Origin: Symbiodinium kawagutii
Lineage: Eukaryota > Sar > Dinophyceae > Suessiales > Symbiodiniaceae
Length of the DNA stretch: 64,000 nucleotides
Reading direction: 5' to 3'
Assembly (NCBI GenBank): GCA_009767595.1
Contig: VSDK01028694.1
Coordinates: 7,378 to 71,377, forward strand
Each line of letters opens with the position of its first letter. Within the stretch, counting starts at the first letter, position 1. Position numbers and translations under genes: made by a program. Below are positions 42,650-53,663 of this stretch, piece after piece. The notes under the pieces were generated by a model. The model saw only the letters and a list, made by a program, of their open reading frames with translations, searched no databases and was not told the origin of the DNA.

Positions 42650-43017
42650 TGATTACTATCAACCTTCATCAACCATCATCAACCGTCATCAACCATCATC
42701 AACCGTCATCAACCATCAACCTTCATCAACCATCATCAACCATCAACCTTCATCAACCATCATCAACCATCATCAACCATCATCATTCATCATCAACCAT
42801 CATCATTCATCATCAACCATCATCAACCATCATCAACCATCATCAACCATCATCAACCATAAGTGCGGGGGGTCATCAAGAACGCTTTGGATTCAAGCAA
42901 GTCCACGACCATCATCAACCATCATCAATCATAATCAGCCATCATCAACCATCATCAACCTTCATCAACCATCATCAACCATCATCAACTGTCATCAACC
43001 ATCATCACCCACCATTC
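42650..43017. repeat. ATCATCAACC tandem array
   Basis: Units of about 10 bp (catcatcaac), interrupted at about 42861-42908 by a unique segment. The frames through it are artefacts. Confidence 0.9.
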
Positions 43018-43182
43018 ACCTTGAAAATTACCAAGCATCATTATGCTCCAATTCCACCAGCCGCTATACCAGGCATCATGGTGGAGCCAGACGGCGTCAA
43101 AGAGGCGAGAATGGATGGCTCAACCGAATGGTTTTGCATGTGCCCTTTTACACGTATATATGGTTCCGTGCTCCGTGTTCCC

Positions 43183-43200
43183 GCCCCCCCCCCCCCCCCC
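43183..43200. repeat. C homopolymer at a gap edge
   Basis: At least 16 C bases run directly into the N block. Confidence 0.9.
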
Positions 43201-43846
43201 NNNNNNNNNNNNNNNNNNNNNNNNNNNNNNNNNNNNNNNNNNNNNNNNNNNNNNNNNNNNNNNNNNNNNNNNNNNNNNNNNNNNNNNNNNNNNNNNNNNN
43301 NNNNNNNNNNNNNNNNNNNNNNNNNNNNNNNNNNNNNNNNNNNNNNNNNNNNNNNNNNNNNNNNNNNNNNNNNNNNNNNNNNNNNNNNNNNNNNNNNNNN
43401 NNNNNNNNNNNNNNNNNNNNNNNNNNNNNNNNNNNNNNNNNNNNNNNNNNNNNNNNNNNNNNNNNNNNNNNNNNNNNNNNNNNNNNNNNNNNNNNNNNNN
43501 NNNNNNNNNNNNNNNNNNNNNNNNNNNNNNNNNNNNNNNNNNNNNNNNNNNNNNNNNNNNNNNNNNNNNNNNNNNNNNNNNNNNNNNNNNNNNNNNNNNN
43601 NNNNNNNNNNNNNNNNNNNNNNNNNNNNNNNNNNNNNNNNNNNNNNNNNNNNNNNNNNNNNNNNNNNNNNNNNNNNNNNNNNNNNNNNNNNNNNNNNNNN
43701 NNNNNNNNNNNNNNNNNNNNNNNNNNNNNNNNNNNNNNNNNNNNNNNNNNNNNNNNNNNNNNNNNNNNNNNNNNNNNNNNNNNNNNNNNNNNNNNNNNNN
43801 NNNNNNNNNNNNNNNNNNNNNNNNNNNNNNNNNNNNNNNNNNNNNN
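43201..43846. other. assembly gap (646 N)
   Basis: Unknown sequence. All open frames that span it are meaningless. Confidence 1.
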
Positions 43847-43978
43847 TACAATAATTACTTATACTCCCCAAATACTTCTTTTTTACTACCCATAAACATC
43901 TATAGTCTTTACATGTTATTTATATGTTCCAAATCTTGGTGATTTAATACCAATTCATTACTTATATGCTACTACCTC

Positions 43979-44160
43979 ACTCACCCGACCCCACCACCAC
44001 ACCACAGGGGGGGGGTGTATTGCTATCTGCTTCCATAATAGCCATATACAACTGATAGAATACCATCCCACTTCCCCACCCACCCACCCACCCAACTACC
44101 ACACCACAGGGGGGGGAGGGGGGACCCATGACCCATGCCTGGGGGGGGGGGAGGGGGGGC
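43979..44160. repeat. C/G homopolymer-rich repeat
   Basis: Two copies of accaccacaccacaggggggg with C- and G-runs. A hard-to-sequence region next to the gap. Confidence 0.8.
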
Positions 44161-44175
44161 AAGGAACACTGGACC

Positions 44176-44449
44176 ATATATTTGTATATTGGTTATGAAA
44201 TTTCATGATTATTGTGTGCCATAAAGCCACCTGATCCCCTAGTATTAACCATACAGTTGCTATTATCTCCTTTTAAATCACCATGAATAGTTGGCTGGTT
44301 GGTGCTTCCAAACATATTTTATTTTCCCTAGTATTCATTAACAAATGGTTGGTTGACTAATATGTTTCAAAGGGGTGGTTCAACCACCAACCAGAATATT
44401 GAATATATTTGTATATTGGTTATGAAATTTCATGATTATTGTGTGACAT
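44176..44449 (+). repeat. 46-bp direct repeats around a family B element
   Basis: tatatttgtatattggttatgaaatttcat... occurs at 44176-44222 and again at 44404-44449 with one mismatch. A family B element lies between them at 44295-44394. Confidence 0.8.
44295..44394 (+). mobile_element. TIR family B element
   Basis: Ends CTGGTTGGTGCTTCCAAAC and GGTTCAACCACCAACCAG. Core 'attttccctagtattca' and 'aaatggttggttgacta'. A very typical copy. Confidence 0.85.
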
Positions 44450-44522
44450 ATTATGGTACACAATGGATGTACAGTATTTGGATTCATTCAGCGACTATAC
44501 AAACACCTAGGGTCATCTGCAG

Positions 44523-44614
44523 TTGACTCATTGATCGAGATGAAATCACTCTGGGTGGTGAGCCCAAGCGATGAGCAATGTTTGCAGGCCGAGGGTACCT
44601 CTTTTGGAGGCTAA
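44523..44614 (+). CDS. terminal exon candidate
   Basis: After gtcatctgcag. Reads DSLIEMKSLWVVSPSDEQCL, then QAEGTSFGG and TAA. Strong composition. The minus strand is also open here (71 codons). Confidence 0.4.
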
Positions 44615-45049
44615 GAAAGCTTGCAGCATCCGCAGTCAACATCCCACAAGTAAAAAAATATTGGAGTTGTTTGACGTTAATTTTGCACAAGTTTGTCATA
44701 CTTTGCTAAGTTTGCAGGATTTCCATTGACCGCACGGAAACCCACATATAGGAACGCAGCCGTACCAAATGAGAATCTTTGTCGTACGACTCGAGTGGGG
44801 TGGTCACCATGATTTATTTATGATTTGGTTTTCTTTCTTTGCCTATTTCCGGAGATATGATTCATGCACTGTTTCGCAGATGTGTACGGCACGCATATTG
44901 TGGGTATCTCCATGTCCCAATGTAGTCCAACTTTTTGCCCTGCAAGAAATGATGTTTCTAGGGCATAAAATTGCTAATCGTACCATTTGGGAGTGAAAGC
45001 TATAGGGTTATAAGAGTTACACCACATCTTTGAGTTTGCTTCGGGTTTC

Positions 45050-45319
45050 TTGTTTAAATCGATGTTTGTATATGAGCGTGCATGGCAGGCTTCATCATGT
45101 TTGGCCGACAGGTTTGTGAGTTCTGACATGCGCATCACGGATTGTTGGGTTCTGCAGCCTGCGTCCAACATCTTTGCAAACAAACAGAATATGGTTGCTT
45201 GCGAGCTGTGTCAAAACCCTTGCAATTTATGGAATCCACCATTTTGTTGGGAAAACCCCGGGAGATCATCATCTATGGTGTATCCTGGATTCTCGTCATG
45301 TAAGACTACCAGAGGGTAA
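45050..45319 (+). CDS. ORF, 89 aa, exon candidate
   Basis: Cys-rich frame MFVYERAWQASSCLADRFVS, then VACELCQNPCNLWNPPFCWE. A second frame (45174-45362) reads GDHHLWCILDSRHVRLPEGN up to the family A element. One of the two is probably exonic. Confidence 0.35.
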   Translation: MFKSMFVYERAWQASSCLADRFVSSDMRITDCWVLQPASNIFANKQNMVACELCQNPCNLWNPPFCWENPGRSSSMVYPGFSSCKTTRG

Positions 45320-45324
45320 TGTAT

Positions 45325-45426
45325 GGTGGTTTCTCAAAATAGGGGTCCCTAAAAATGGTTGATTCATAACTATGAATTACTAGTAATGGATGATTTGGGG
45401 GTACCCCTATGACTTGAGAAACACCC
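45325..45426 (+). mobile_element. TIR family A element
   Basis: Ends GGTGGTTTCTCAAAATAGGG and ATGACTTGAGAAACACCC, perfect GTAT flanking duplication. Confidence 0.92.
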
Positions 45427-45485
45427 GTATAATCAGTGAGACATGGAGATGTCCTTGCCTTGTCCTTGGGATCAACCGCCCCTAG

Positions 45486-45695
45486 GTGAAGCTCCTGGTG
45501 GTTTTGTGCCACGGCATTGAGGCGGCCGATCGGTCCACCCCCAAAAGGTGGCTGAGGAATGCTGAGTTCGGAGTCCGGCTTTGGTTCACCCAGAGATTCC
45601 CCAGGTGTTACAATGTTATAGGTCATGAAGAGTTGGTTGCGGGGATCGATAAGTTGATGAAATCACCATCTATTGATCCATCCATGCATATATGA
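45486..45695 (+). CDS. terminal exon, 69 codons
   Basis: After aaccgcccctag. Reads KLLVVLCHGIEAADRSTPKR, then WLRNAEFGVRLWFTQRFPRC and a Lys/Ile/Ser tail to TGA. A hydrophobic strand followed by basic helices, typical of a globular alpha/beta protein. The family is not recognised. The family A element lies in the presumed intron just upstream. Confidence 0.55.
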   Translation: MKLLVVLCHGIEAADRSTPKRWLRNAEFGVRLWFTQRFPRCYNVIGHEELVAGIDKLMKSPSIDPSMHI

Positions 45696-45897
45696 ATTCT
45701 GAATACAGTTGAATACACACACAGACACACACATGCCTGTTGCAGTTTTGTTCACACATGATATACTTGCGTACATGTTCGTTCTACCGAAGCTGAAGGC
45801 CTCATTTTGCTTCAAACCAGGACCCTGAAGTGGCCTCCATCACCCTGGGTATCACAACCACCATGTCACCAGTTTGACTTAGTAGCCAACTTGTAGC

Positions 45898-45950
45898 ATA
45901 CAAACAGGTACAAACAGATACAGACAGATACAAACAGATACAAACAGCTC
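45898..45950. repeat. 'gatacaaaca' 10-bp repeat
   Basis: Five units of acaaacagat. Confidence 0.85.
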
Positions 45951-46128
45951 AGCAGGACATATAGAGAGCCAAAGCCATTTCATGCACGCACATACGCGAA
46001 ATATACGAAAGAACAACCCAAAGACACGTGCAGACTCATATCTATACGCATTCTAATACCATTTATACATTTATGTTTTATTTATAAATATGTATTTTTT
46101 TTAAGACATAGATATACCATGTCTCAAC

Positions 46129-46338
46129 ATGTATCGCATCATACATCACAACCTGGAAACCAGTGATTTGTCAGCCATTCATCGATCCTTGACCATCCCA
46201 ACCCGCCAGGTGTTGGGTCACGACCTCTACGGCATGGCCCACCATCTCTGCAAGGGTCGCCCTTCACGTCGCTTCTTGCTGCCTGAAGCGCCGCATGAAA
46301 GCCACGAGCTCAGCGGGCGAATCGCGGGCGAAGCAAAG
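46129..46338 (+). CDS. exon, up to 70 codons
   Basis: Frame from ATG 46129 to the GTAGGG donor. The most coding-like part reads VLGHDLYGMAHHLCKGRPSR, then RFLLPEAPHESHELSGRIAG. The true 5' border may be after 'cccgccag' at 46209. His-rich. Family unknown. Confidence 0.5.
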
Positions 46339-46439
46339 GTAGGGTTTGGTTCAGTGTTTACGGGCTGTAGAGTTCATAGCAGCTGCAGGTAGCAGTAAGG
46401 AGAGAGTAAGAATTTGTCGTGATTGGTGGTAGTTGGTAC

Positions 46440-46760
46440 TGTTTGGCATAGTACTGCTGTACTTTTTTGAGAAACATGAGTAGTAGTTGGCAGTAGTTAG
46501 TAGTTATTAGTAGCTATTAGTAGCTATTAGTAGTGATTTGTAGTGATTTGTAGTGATTAGTGGCAATTAGTAGTAATCAGTAGTGATTAATAGTAATTAG
46601 TGGAAAAATAGTAAGTAGTAGTGATTATTCGTGATTAGTGGTAGTTGGTCGTAATTAGTAGTAACTAGTGGTAAATAGTAAGTAGTAGTGATTGTAGTGA
46701 ATAGTGGTACTTAGTTGCACTTAGATGCACTTAGTAGTTCTTAGGGAGAATCTGTACTAG
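46440..46760. repeat. AGT-rich irregular repeat
   Basis: tagtagttagtagtaatt-type units. No gene. Confidence 0.85.
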
Positions 46761-47185
46761 TTATACATAGTAGAAATTTGTAACAACAAGTGACAATATT
46801 TAGAACAATAGTGGTAGTGGTGGGTGTTTCCTCTTGTTTTTGTTGCTCTTGTTGCTTTTGTTGTTCCCATCATCGTATTTGTTACTGTGATGATGGCGGT
46901 TACACGTCACGGGTGCACCTGGTACACGGGACAACTCATCATGAACTTTGTTGTATGAACTTTGCTGCTAGCAGTCATGCCTAACGCCGAGAAAAAACTG
47001 CCGCAGAAAATCGGAGATCATCTTCGGTCCTACTATACGACTAAATGGTTCAATGAAAATCATGATCAACCATGACAGACCACTACAAGCAGGTCTGGTT
47101 CTCCATCATTAACAGGATTAAACGGGTATTGGTGATACAAACCAATGTAAACAATGACAGACCATTATGAATGAATCATACTATG

Positions 47186-47278
47186 ATGAGTATCAGCCCC
47201 AATCAGCTGTTGTCAAGTTGCTGGGATCCTGAGGTGCTCAAGCACGAGAGGAGGAAGTTACGCCGGAGGCAAGTGCAC
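47186..47278 (+). CDS. exon 1 of a four-exon model
   Basis: ATG 47186 to GTGTTT, 31 codons, phase 0. Reads SISPNQLLSSCWDPEVLKHE, then RRKLRRRQVH. The donor coincides with the start of a reverse family A element. It could also be an internal exon. Confidence 0.45.
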
Positions 47279-47399
47279 GTGTTTCTCGAGCCATAGGGGG
47301 ACACCATGGTAGCTATGGTACTCCCAAATCACCCAATGTTAATCATGAATAGTAACAAACCAATCATTATTGGGGGTTCCCTATTTTCAGAACCCCCCA
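47279..47399 (-). mobile_element. TIR family A element, reverse
   Basis: Ends GTGTTTCTCGAGCCATAGGG and CTATTTTCAGAACCCCCC. It begins exactly at the predicted donor of the exon at 47186-47278. Confidence 0.8.
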
Positions 47400-47773
47400 C
47401 ATGATCAATCATCTTGACGATTTGCCATCATGTTTCAACACTGGGATCATTTTGATTGTCCAAAGTTCGGATTCCCCCAACTGACTCATGTTTTGTTGGG
47501 CTGGTAAGTGTGAAGGTTTAGGCCCAGGCTTTATATCAAAGTGGGATGAAGCCAACGCTAAAAGCTGGTCTCGGTTGGCCCAGTTGAGTGACCCAGGCCC
47601 ATGACAAATTATTTTCTCAAATGCCTTTTGCGTGTTTAAAGACTATGATTCATGATTCTTTCAAATACATGCATAAATACCTGAAAACTTATACATAAGG
47701 CCATGGAACAAAATTCCAAGCATCATCTCAAACCGTCCGGGGCTGAAGCATGGCACGCCTGCGTCGCGTCCAG

Positions 47774-47900
47774 GAAACGCTCCCCATCGATGAATCCAAC
47801 ACTGATCTGCCTGAGTGGCGGAAGCCCTTGCGCGAGTGGTGGAGTAGGACCCTTACGCAGCTACGAATGATGGCTACGAAGCCCGGAACGGCCGTTCCGG
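47774..47900 (+). CDS. exon 2 of the four-exon model
   Basis: From gtcgcgtccag to GTGAAT, leaving in phase 1. Reads ETLPIDESNTDLPEWRKPLR, then EWWSRTLTQLRMMATKPGTA. Very protein-like. The frame is also open upstream to ATG 47750. Entry in phase 0 agrees with exon 1. Confidence 0.55.
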
Positions 47901-47913
47901 GTGAATCAGATGT

Positions 47914-48016
47914 GGTGGTTTCTCAGAATAGGGGACCCCAAAAATGGCTGGTTTACTACTATAAATGGTTCATAAGCTGGATGATTAGGGGGGTCCCGTA
48001 TTTTGAGAAACACCCA
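47914..48016 (+). mobile_element. TIR family A element
   Basis: Ends GGTGGTTTCTCAGAATAGGG and GTATTTTGAGAAACACCC, perfect ATGT duplication. It starts 13 nt into the intron after exon 2. Confidence 0.93.
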
Positions 48017-48019
48017 TGT

Positions 48020-48730
48020 GGCTACACAAATGATGGTCAATTGATCATCAATTCATGGTTGATGATGGTCAAGGAACATAGTAACAACCAACATGAAAAG
48101 AATCAAATGACAATATGTTTATGACAAGCAGTTTAACATAGTTCAACCAACATGATCATGAACTTTGATGCTTAATGGGCAAGCTAAACCTGTGTAAACT
48201 GCTCCTGTACCTTTCCACCTCCGCAGTCAGGATGACAGAGTCCCATCCAGATATCCAGTTTACAGTCTCAGTTCTTTTTCTATGAGGCAAATTCCAGGCG
48301 TTTGAGCCAACGGGTCAAATGATATCTTTTGGTTCCTGTACAAGTGTATATGCAATATTTTTCATTCACTTAAGGCTCGAGCCAACCTTTGGACATGTTT
48401 GTATAATACTGTGTGAGAAGGGCAAACAATTATTTCAAGTTCTTGCTGAGAACATCTCAGGCACTATCACTCATTGAACCGCAACTTGAGACATGTTAGT
48501 CATAGTCTGAGTCTTTGTCGGATGTTATCCCACAATTCTTGGTGACTTGGTGTTAACCCATGCGCTGAACTGTGATCTCCGATGAGCGTCTCTCGAATGA
48601 ACAGAATAATTGTTTCTGGCATTGTCCCCTCCCTAAATAGGATGAAAACCGCACCCACTCCAATATGGTCGCTTGGTACACCAGCCCTGTGATGATGTAT
48701 TATGTATTCCTCTAGTTGGTTGATGTCCCC
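48020..48730. other. probable intron, no feature seen
   Basis: AT-rich sequence without a convincing frame or repeat, between two phase-compatible exons. Confidence 0.4.
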
Positions 48731-48732
48731 AG

Positions 48733-48797
48733 AAAACTGATCGGATGTCCTTGCGCCACATCAGGAGCGCCAAAGAAAAAGAGGTGGAGAAGTGCCT
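48733..48797 (+). CDS. exon 3 of the four-exon model
   Basis: From gatgtccccag to GTGAGA. Reads TDRMSLRHIRSAKEKEVEKC. It needs entry in phase 1 and exits in phase 2, as given by exons 2 and 4. Confidence 0.55.
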
Positions 48798-48840
48798 GTG
48801 AGAGACTCAGGACCTGAGAACCCAAGACCTGATTCAATAG

Positions 48841-48934
48841 CTGGGGGTTCCCCCAAATCATCAAGTTTATTTACCATTTATAGTAATAAACCAATCATAA
48901 CTTGGGGGTTCCCAAGCTGGCTTGAGAAACCACC
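48841..48934 (-). mobile_element. TIR family A element, reverse, left end truncated
   Basis: Core 'cccccaaatcatcaag' and 'tagtaataaaccaatcat', right end GGCTTGAGAAACCACC. It fills most of the intron 48798-48940. Confidence 0.8.
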
Positions 48935-48940
48935 ATGTAG

Positions 48941-49097
48941 CTCGCGATCAGGAAATCTGCGAGTTTTGTTAGCGCCTCATGGAGCCATGATAGTTGCGTC
49001 TTTTGTACAATGCCCAGCCAGTGTAACAAGCTCGCTGACTTCTTTGCCAGGGAAGCCTTTGCTTATTCAAGCAACACAGTTCCAGCATGCTGACGCA
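48941..49097 (+). CDS. exon 4 of the four-exon model
   Basis: After caccatgtag, phase 2 entry. Reads SGNLRVLLAPHGAMIVASFV, then SSLTSLPGKPLLIQATQFQH, ending before GTTCAG (phase 0). Beta-strand-like hydrophobic pattern. Product unknown. Confidence 0.5.
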
Positions 49098-49199
49098 GTT
49101 CAGCGCTCACAAACCATGATCAACCAGTATCAAACACAACCAAGCACAGCCAATCTCAACCATCATCAATCATTATATCATACGTGATCATACAATATC

Positions 49200-49700
49200 C
49201 GGAATTCTGGTGGTGTTGACGACCTATCAAGCCTTTCAATCCATCATTAATCATCATTCAACTACTGTAGTTGCTACCCTTTGGTAGTTGCTCACCTGGC
49301 TAGAACATAATCATGAATCCTGACGCCCACAAGATAGGGGATTTCTACTTTTAAGTTGGTTCATAAGCCATATTTAAGTATAGTTATATCTACCTTTTGC
49401 CTGTAGTTCCCCTCTATGATGTTCACCAACAAATCGCGAACGACTGGAGCGATTCAGTCCCTTAAGTACGTATTAAGCCACAGATTTGGCAGTGACCCTA
49501 ACTATAAACCAACTATAAACCAACTTAGCTAAGTGTCAACCTAACTATCCCCAACTCTCCCTACCTACTCCTAACTAACACCGACTATCCCTAACCACTC
49601 CAAACTAACACCAACTAACTATCCATAACTACAACCTAATTTGGCAAAGGGAGCAAATTTTAAAGGAAATTACTTTACTTCGAGTGATCCCCACCATGTC
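49200..49700. other. no supported gene
   Basis: AT-rich, with ccaactaacac-type short repeats at 49540-49640. Confidence 0.5.
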
Positions 49701-49726
49701 ATTTCAACACCGCTTGTTGACTCCAC

Positions 49727-50510
49727 TTTTGTCTGACATTCTCTCCGACATTTAGAATGACATTCTTTCTGACATTCTCTCCGACATATCTTCTGACATT
49801 CTTTCTGATATATCTTCTGACATTCTCTCTGGCATACCTTTTGACATTCTTTCTGGCATCCTGTCTGGCACATCTTCTGACGTTGTTTCTGACAACTTTC
49901 TAGTCGGACAATCTTTCTGGCATATCTTTTGACATGTCTGCTGACATATCTTCTGATATTCTTTCTGACATGTCTTCTGACATATCTTCTGACATTCTCT
50001 CTGACATTCTTTCTGGCATATCTTTTGACATTCTTTCTGGCATCTCTTCTGACATTCTTTCTGACATATCTTCTGTCATTCTCCCTGACATATCTTCTGA
50101 CATTCTTTCTGACATGTCTTCTGACATATCTTCTGTCATTCTCTCTGACATTCTTTCTGACATTCTCTCTGACATTCTTTCTGACATCTCTTCTGACATT
50201 CTTTCTGACATATCTTCTGACATTCTCTCTGACATTCTTTCTGGCATACCTTTTGACATTCTTTCTGACATCGCTTCTGACATTCTTTCTGACATATCTT
50301 CTGACATTTCTTCTGACATTCTCTCTGACATATCTTCTGACATTCTTTCTGACATGTCTACTGACATTTCTTCTGACATTCTATCCTGACATTTCTTTTG
50401 ACATTCTATCTGGCATTCTTTCTGACATTCTTCCTGGCATTCTTTCTGACATTTCTTCTGACATTCTTTCTGACATTTCTTCTGACATTCTTTCTGACGT
50501 TCTAACCTCG
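49727..50510. repeat. 12-bp array (tctgacattctt)
   Basis: About 60 units alternating tctgacattctt and tctgacatatct. Every frame that is a multiple of three stays open, giving false proteins (SDISSDIL on plus; MSERMSED and KECQKKCQ on minus). Confidence 0.95.
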
Positions 50511-50512
50511 CG

Positions 50513-50722
50513 GTTGAGGTCCGGCAGCGACCACTGAGCGTGGATGGTCGTGGTTGAGGTCCGGCAGCGACCACTGACCGCGGATGGTCGTGGTTGAGGT
50601 TCGGCAGCGACCACTGGGCGCGGATGGTCGTGGTTGAGGTCCGGCAGCGACCACTGGACATGGATGGTCGTGGTTGAGGTTCGGCAGCGACCACTGGACA
50701 TGGATGGTCGTGGTTGCGGTCC
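50513..50722. repeat. 40-bp minisatellite, 5 units
   Basis: Units of 40 bp (ggttgaggtccggcagcgac, cactga.cg.ggatggtcgt). 40 is not a multiple of three, so the protein frame rotates each unit. Confidence 0.95.
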
Positions 50723-50896
50723 AGAGGAGAGGGAGGAGGAGGAGAAGGAGGCGGAGAAGGAGGAGAAGACAACTCTGATAAAATCTCACAACCCTCACCT
50801 GACAGGTGGGGAAAAACATCAAAGGGATTAATTTTTCCGCTTGTCGCCCCAAAGTTTCTTGCTGAAACGGCGGCTTTTTAAGCGAAAAATCTCCAG

Positions 50897-50953
50897 CTCT
50901 CGGACTCGTTGAGGGCTGAAGCGGCCGACGCCTTGGCCAAGTGCTGCGCCTTG
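50897..50953 (+). CDS. exon candidate, 19 codons, phase 0-0
   Basis: From aaaatctccag to GTCGTA. Reads LSDSLRAEAADALAKCCAL, a helical peptide with GC-ending codons. Confidence 0.4.
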
Positions 50954-50979
50954 GTCGTACTAGCGTGGTTAAGGAGATG

Positions 50980-51060
50980 TTGGGTGGGATGGTTGGGTGG
51001 GTTGGTGGGTTGGTTGGTTGGTTGATTGGTTGATTCTGCTTGGGTAGTTGGTTCGTTTTG
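50980..51060. repeat. (GGTT)n-rich stretch
   Basis: Units of ggttggtt/tggttgat. No gene. Confidence 0.8.
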
Positions 51061-51637
51061 GTTGGTCAATGATGGTTTGGAGATCAGAAGTATAGATGCT
51101 TGGGCCTGTGGAGAGTAACAAGTCATAGAGTTCTTGGGGTGCGAGATGGTGCGAGTGGCGACTAGGTCCTGGTTGATTGTCACAGGTGGAGTTTCGACAC
51201 ACCAACTATGAAGCAGCCTTTCTCATAGCTCTGTGATACATCGGGATGGGAAAGGGTGCTCTTGATTTATTAGGGTTTCTGAATTGCCTCTAACAAGATG
51301 CTGTGTTCTTTTCGTGTTGTTTTCAAGTTTTCGGAACAGCACTTGGTCCCGACCAAGATCATCCACCACTTTGATCAAACCTGTACCTAGGGCCAAATAG
51401 GGTTGTGTGTATGTGAAAGATGGGGATAGATTCAGTTTCAATTTGATGTGGTCTAAAAATAACTCTTTGGTTTGGACGGTTTGGAGCTTCACTCCTGCAT
51501 GAACCAAACGAACGATGTGTGCTCCATTCATCTATAATCATGTAGGTTTTAAGCTGCATTGAACAGTGATGAAATAAATGAGTGCTCCTTACATTTTTGT
51601 TTTGTTCATGTGTAATGGGGAATCAACAGGCAATCAG

Positions 51638-51758
51638 AAAAAAAGACGCCATGGCTACATGGAACCCACATCCTCCAGTGCAGCACGCCAGCACCTCCCC
51701 GCTTTCCACTGAGGTAACGCCGAAGATACCAAAGTGGTCTTGGGCGGTTTTTCGCAAG
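51638..51758 (+). CDS. exon candidate with GTGAGC donor
   Basis: From ggcaatcag to GTGAGC. Reads MATWNPHPPVQHASTSPLST, then EVTPKIPKWSWAVFRK. The frame extends upstream to a GTG at 51582. Pro-rich. Unknown. Confidence 0.45.
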
Positions 51759-52820
51759 GTGAGCTGCGGCTGAGAGGATGGATGTTGGTAGGCTGGCGTT
51801 CCAGTGCAACAAAGATATTGCTACCAAAGCAACCAGGGTTTGTAGCTGACAAAGCCTTTTATAGTGATATCATTTCGGATCAATCTGGAGTGGCTCAAAG
51901 CCATTATGAGTTTTTTTGGTGTGCATGAGGTATTTGCAGTTTAAGCCCCTAAAAACAATTGGGAAACTGTGATTGGGACTAGCCGTTGGAACCTTGCGTA
52001 GAGAGCTTGGAATTGATTTGGAGGATGGACATTGGATTTGTTTGCGATCATGAAGTCAATGTTTCCTTCCCCAATTGACGCAAGGACGCCACACATGCAA
52101 CGTGGTGCGTCGACTTGCAATATAATTGTTCACACTGGCCACGACAAGCCGCCATTCTCACAAAGAATGTTGGTCCCAAAATGCCGGTTAATTGGTTGGT
52201 ACAAAAGAAAATGAGAAGCAAACCTTACTCACAAATGAGTTAGCGATTGGTTTTCCAGGTAGTTTTCAAGACTGAACTTGGAAATTCAGAAAACCTTCTG
52301 TTTATACGCAATGTCCTTTGAGCTATCCGACATCCACAATCATTCGACACTCCGTGTTTTTTTGTGTCCGTATTTTCCTTCAAGGGTTTGTGTGCGTACT
52401 TGATGATCGTTTTGGATTAGCCCTAGACTGTTCAAAGATTGGACCGGCCTTTTCAGGCAGCCCTTGTCCACGTCTAGAGTTCCCATGGAATCTCGCAATT
52501 TCTGTTTACAATTCGCTGATCTATGTGAGAGATTGCTTGAGGTCATCACGACCCAGTTTCGGGGTGGCAGCGATCCCTCATCCATAGGAATTGACACCAT
52601 TTAGCAACTAGTTTGCATTGCAAATGAAAGTCATCAGGACCGAGCTTTGTTCACCCTACTGTCCTTACCTGGGGTTCTTCCCACAGTTTTTCACGGGTAG
52701 GTATTTATGGACTGGACATCTCCTTCACAACATCACCCCCCTGATGCCACCTGGGTCTCACCAAGTCTATCAGCGGGAAAGGGTTTCTGATGCTCAGACC
52801 CTTGGTTAACTTCCCATCAG

Positions 52821-53034
52821 TCGTCCCAGGAGCTGCAGTGGCGTTGGCAGCAGCACCCAAAGTGAAGAAGTTGGCAGGGCTTTTGCTGATGAGCCCCCCA
52901 GGCGCCTGGCATGCAGCTCAGTGACATGGCATGCCCAGCTTGAAGAAGGACGGCTGATGGTGGGGGGTATCGAGCTCGGGATGTGTGCGACTTGGGCTCC
53001 CAAAAGTACCCCCCCACCTAGTTGCACCGTTCAG
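52821..53034 (+). CDS. exon, about 71 codons, start-less
   Basis: From ttcccatcag to GTTAAC. Reads SEEVGRAFADEPPRRLACSS, then VTWHAQLEEGRLMVGGIELG and MCATWAPKS. Strongly protein-like, mixed alpha/beta. An alternative frame gives an Ala/Lys-rich peptide (GAAVALAAAPKVKKLAGLLL). Not recognised. Confidence 0.5.
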
Positions 53035-53091
53035 GTTAACCGCAGCACATCAGTTACATATACTTGATAGGCAAAAACACGCAGCGGGGCA

Positions 53092-53255
53092 GTACTACCC
53101 AACGGTACTACCCAACAGTACTACCTGACAGTAATCAACAGTACTACCCAACAGAAAACCAACAGAACACCCAACAGGTACTACCCAACAGAACACCCAA
53201 CAGAAATCAACAGAACACCCAACAGGTACTACCCAACAGAACAAAAAAACAACTT
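53092..53255. repeat. 'ggtactacccaacagaacac' repeat
   Basis: Short, partly degenerate units built on acccaacag. Confidence 0.85.
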
Positions 53256-53289
53256 CAACACTTTTCCTGGGTCCCCTGGGTAGCCACCA

Positions 53290-53428
53290 CCCCAGGGTCC
53301 CCACGGACCCACCCCGCTGGGAGCGCCGCGGCACCAGGTTTTGCGGCGCAGCTGGCGCCCCAGCCCTCCGTCCCCGCGCTGGTGGCGGCGGGGAGCGAAG
53401 ATCCCATCGCGCCCAGGTGCAGCGCAGG
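53290..53428 (+). CDS. GC-rich exon candidate
   Basis: Reads SAAAPGFAAQLAPQPSVPAL, then VAAGSEDPIAPRCSAGW. Ala/Pro-rich, linker-like. Borders unclear. The minus strand is also open. Confidence 0.35.
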
Positions 53429-53663
53429 GTGGAGGATGGTTGTTGTGGTGATTTCCATAGCAGTAGTAGTGGTTAGTAGTGGTTAGTAGTGGTTGGTAGT
53501 GGTTAGTAGTGGTAACAATTGCAATATCTAGTGTAATACAAGTAGTACTAGGAATAGTTTTTGTTGTTGTTTCCGTAGTATTAGTAGATATGAATTAGAA
53601 GTAATTAGAAACAATAGAAATATAGTGTAGTACAAGTATAGTACTAGTAGTAGTTTTTGTTGT

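Noticed and set aside
42645-43942. Long ORFs spanning the N block
   Set aside because: They are translated through unknown bases and have no meaning.
49900-50772. 290-aa minus-strand ORF (and 202-aa plus ORF) over the repeat arrays
   Set aside because: The frames are open only because the 12-bp unit lacks stops. Low complexity on all frames.
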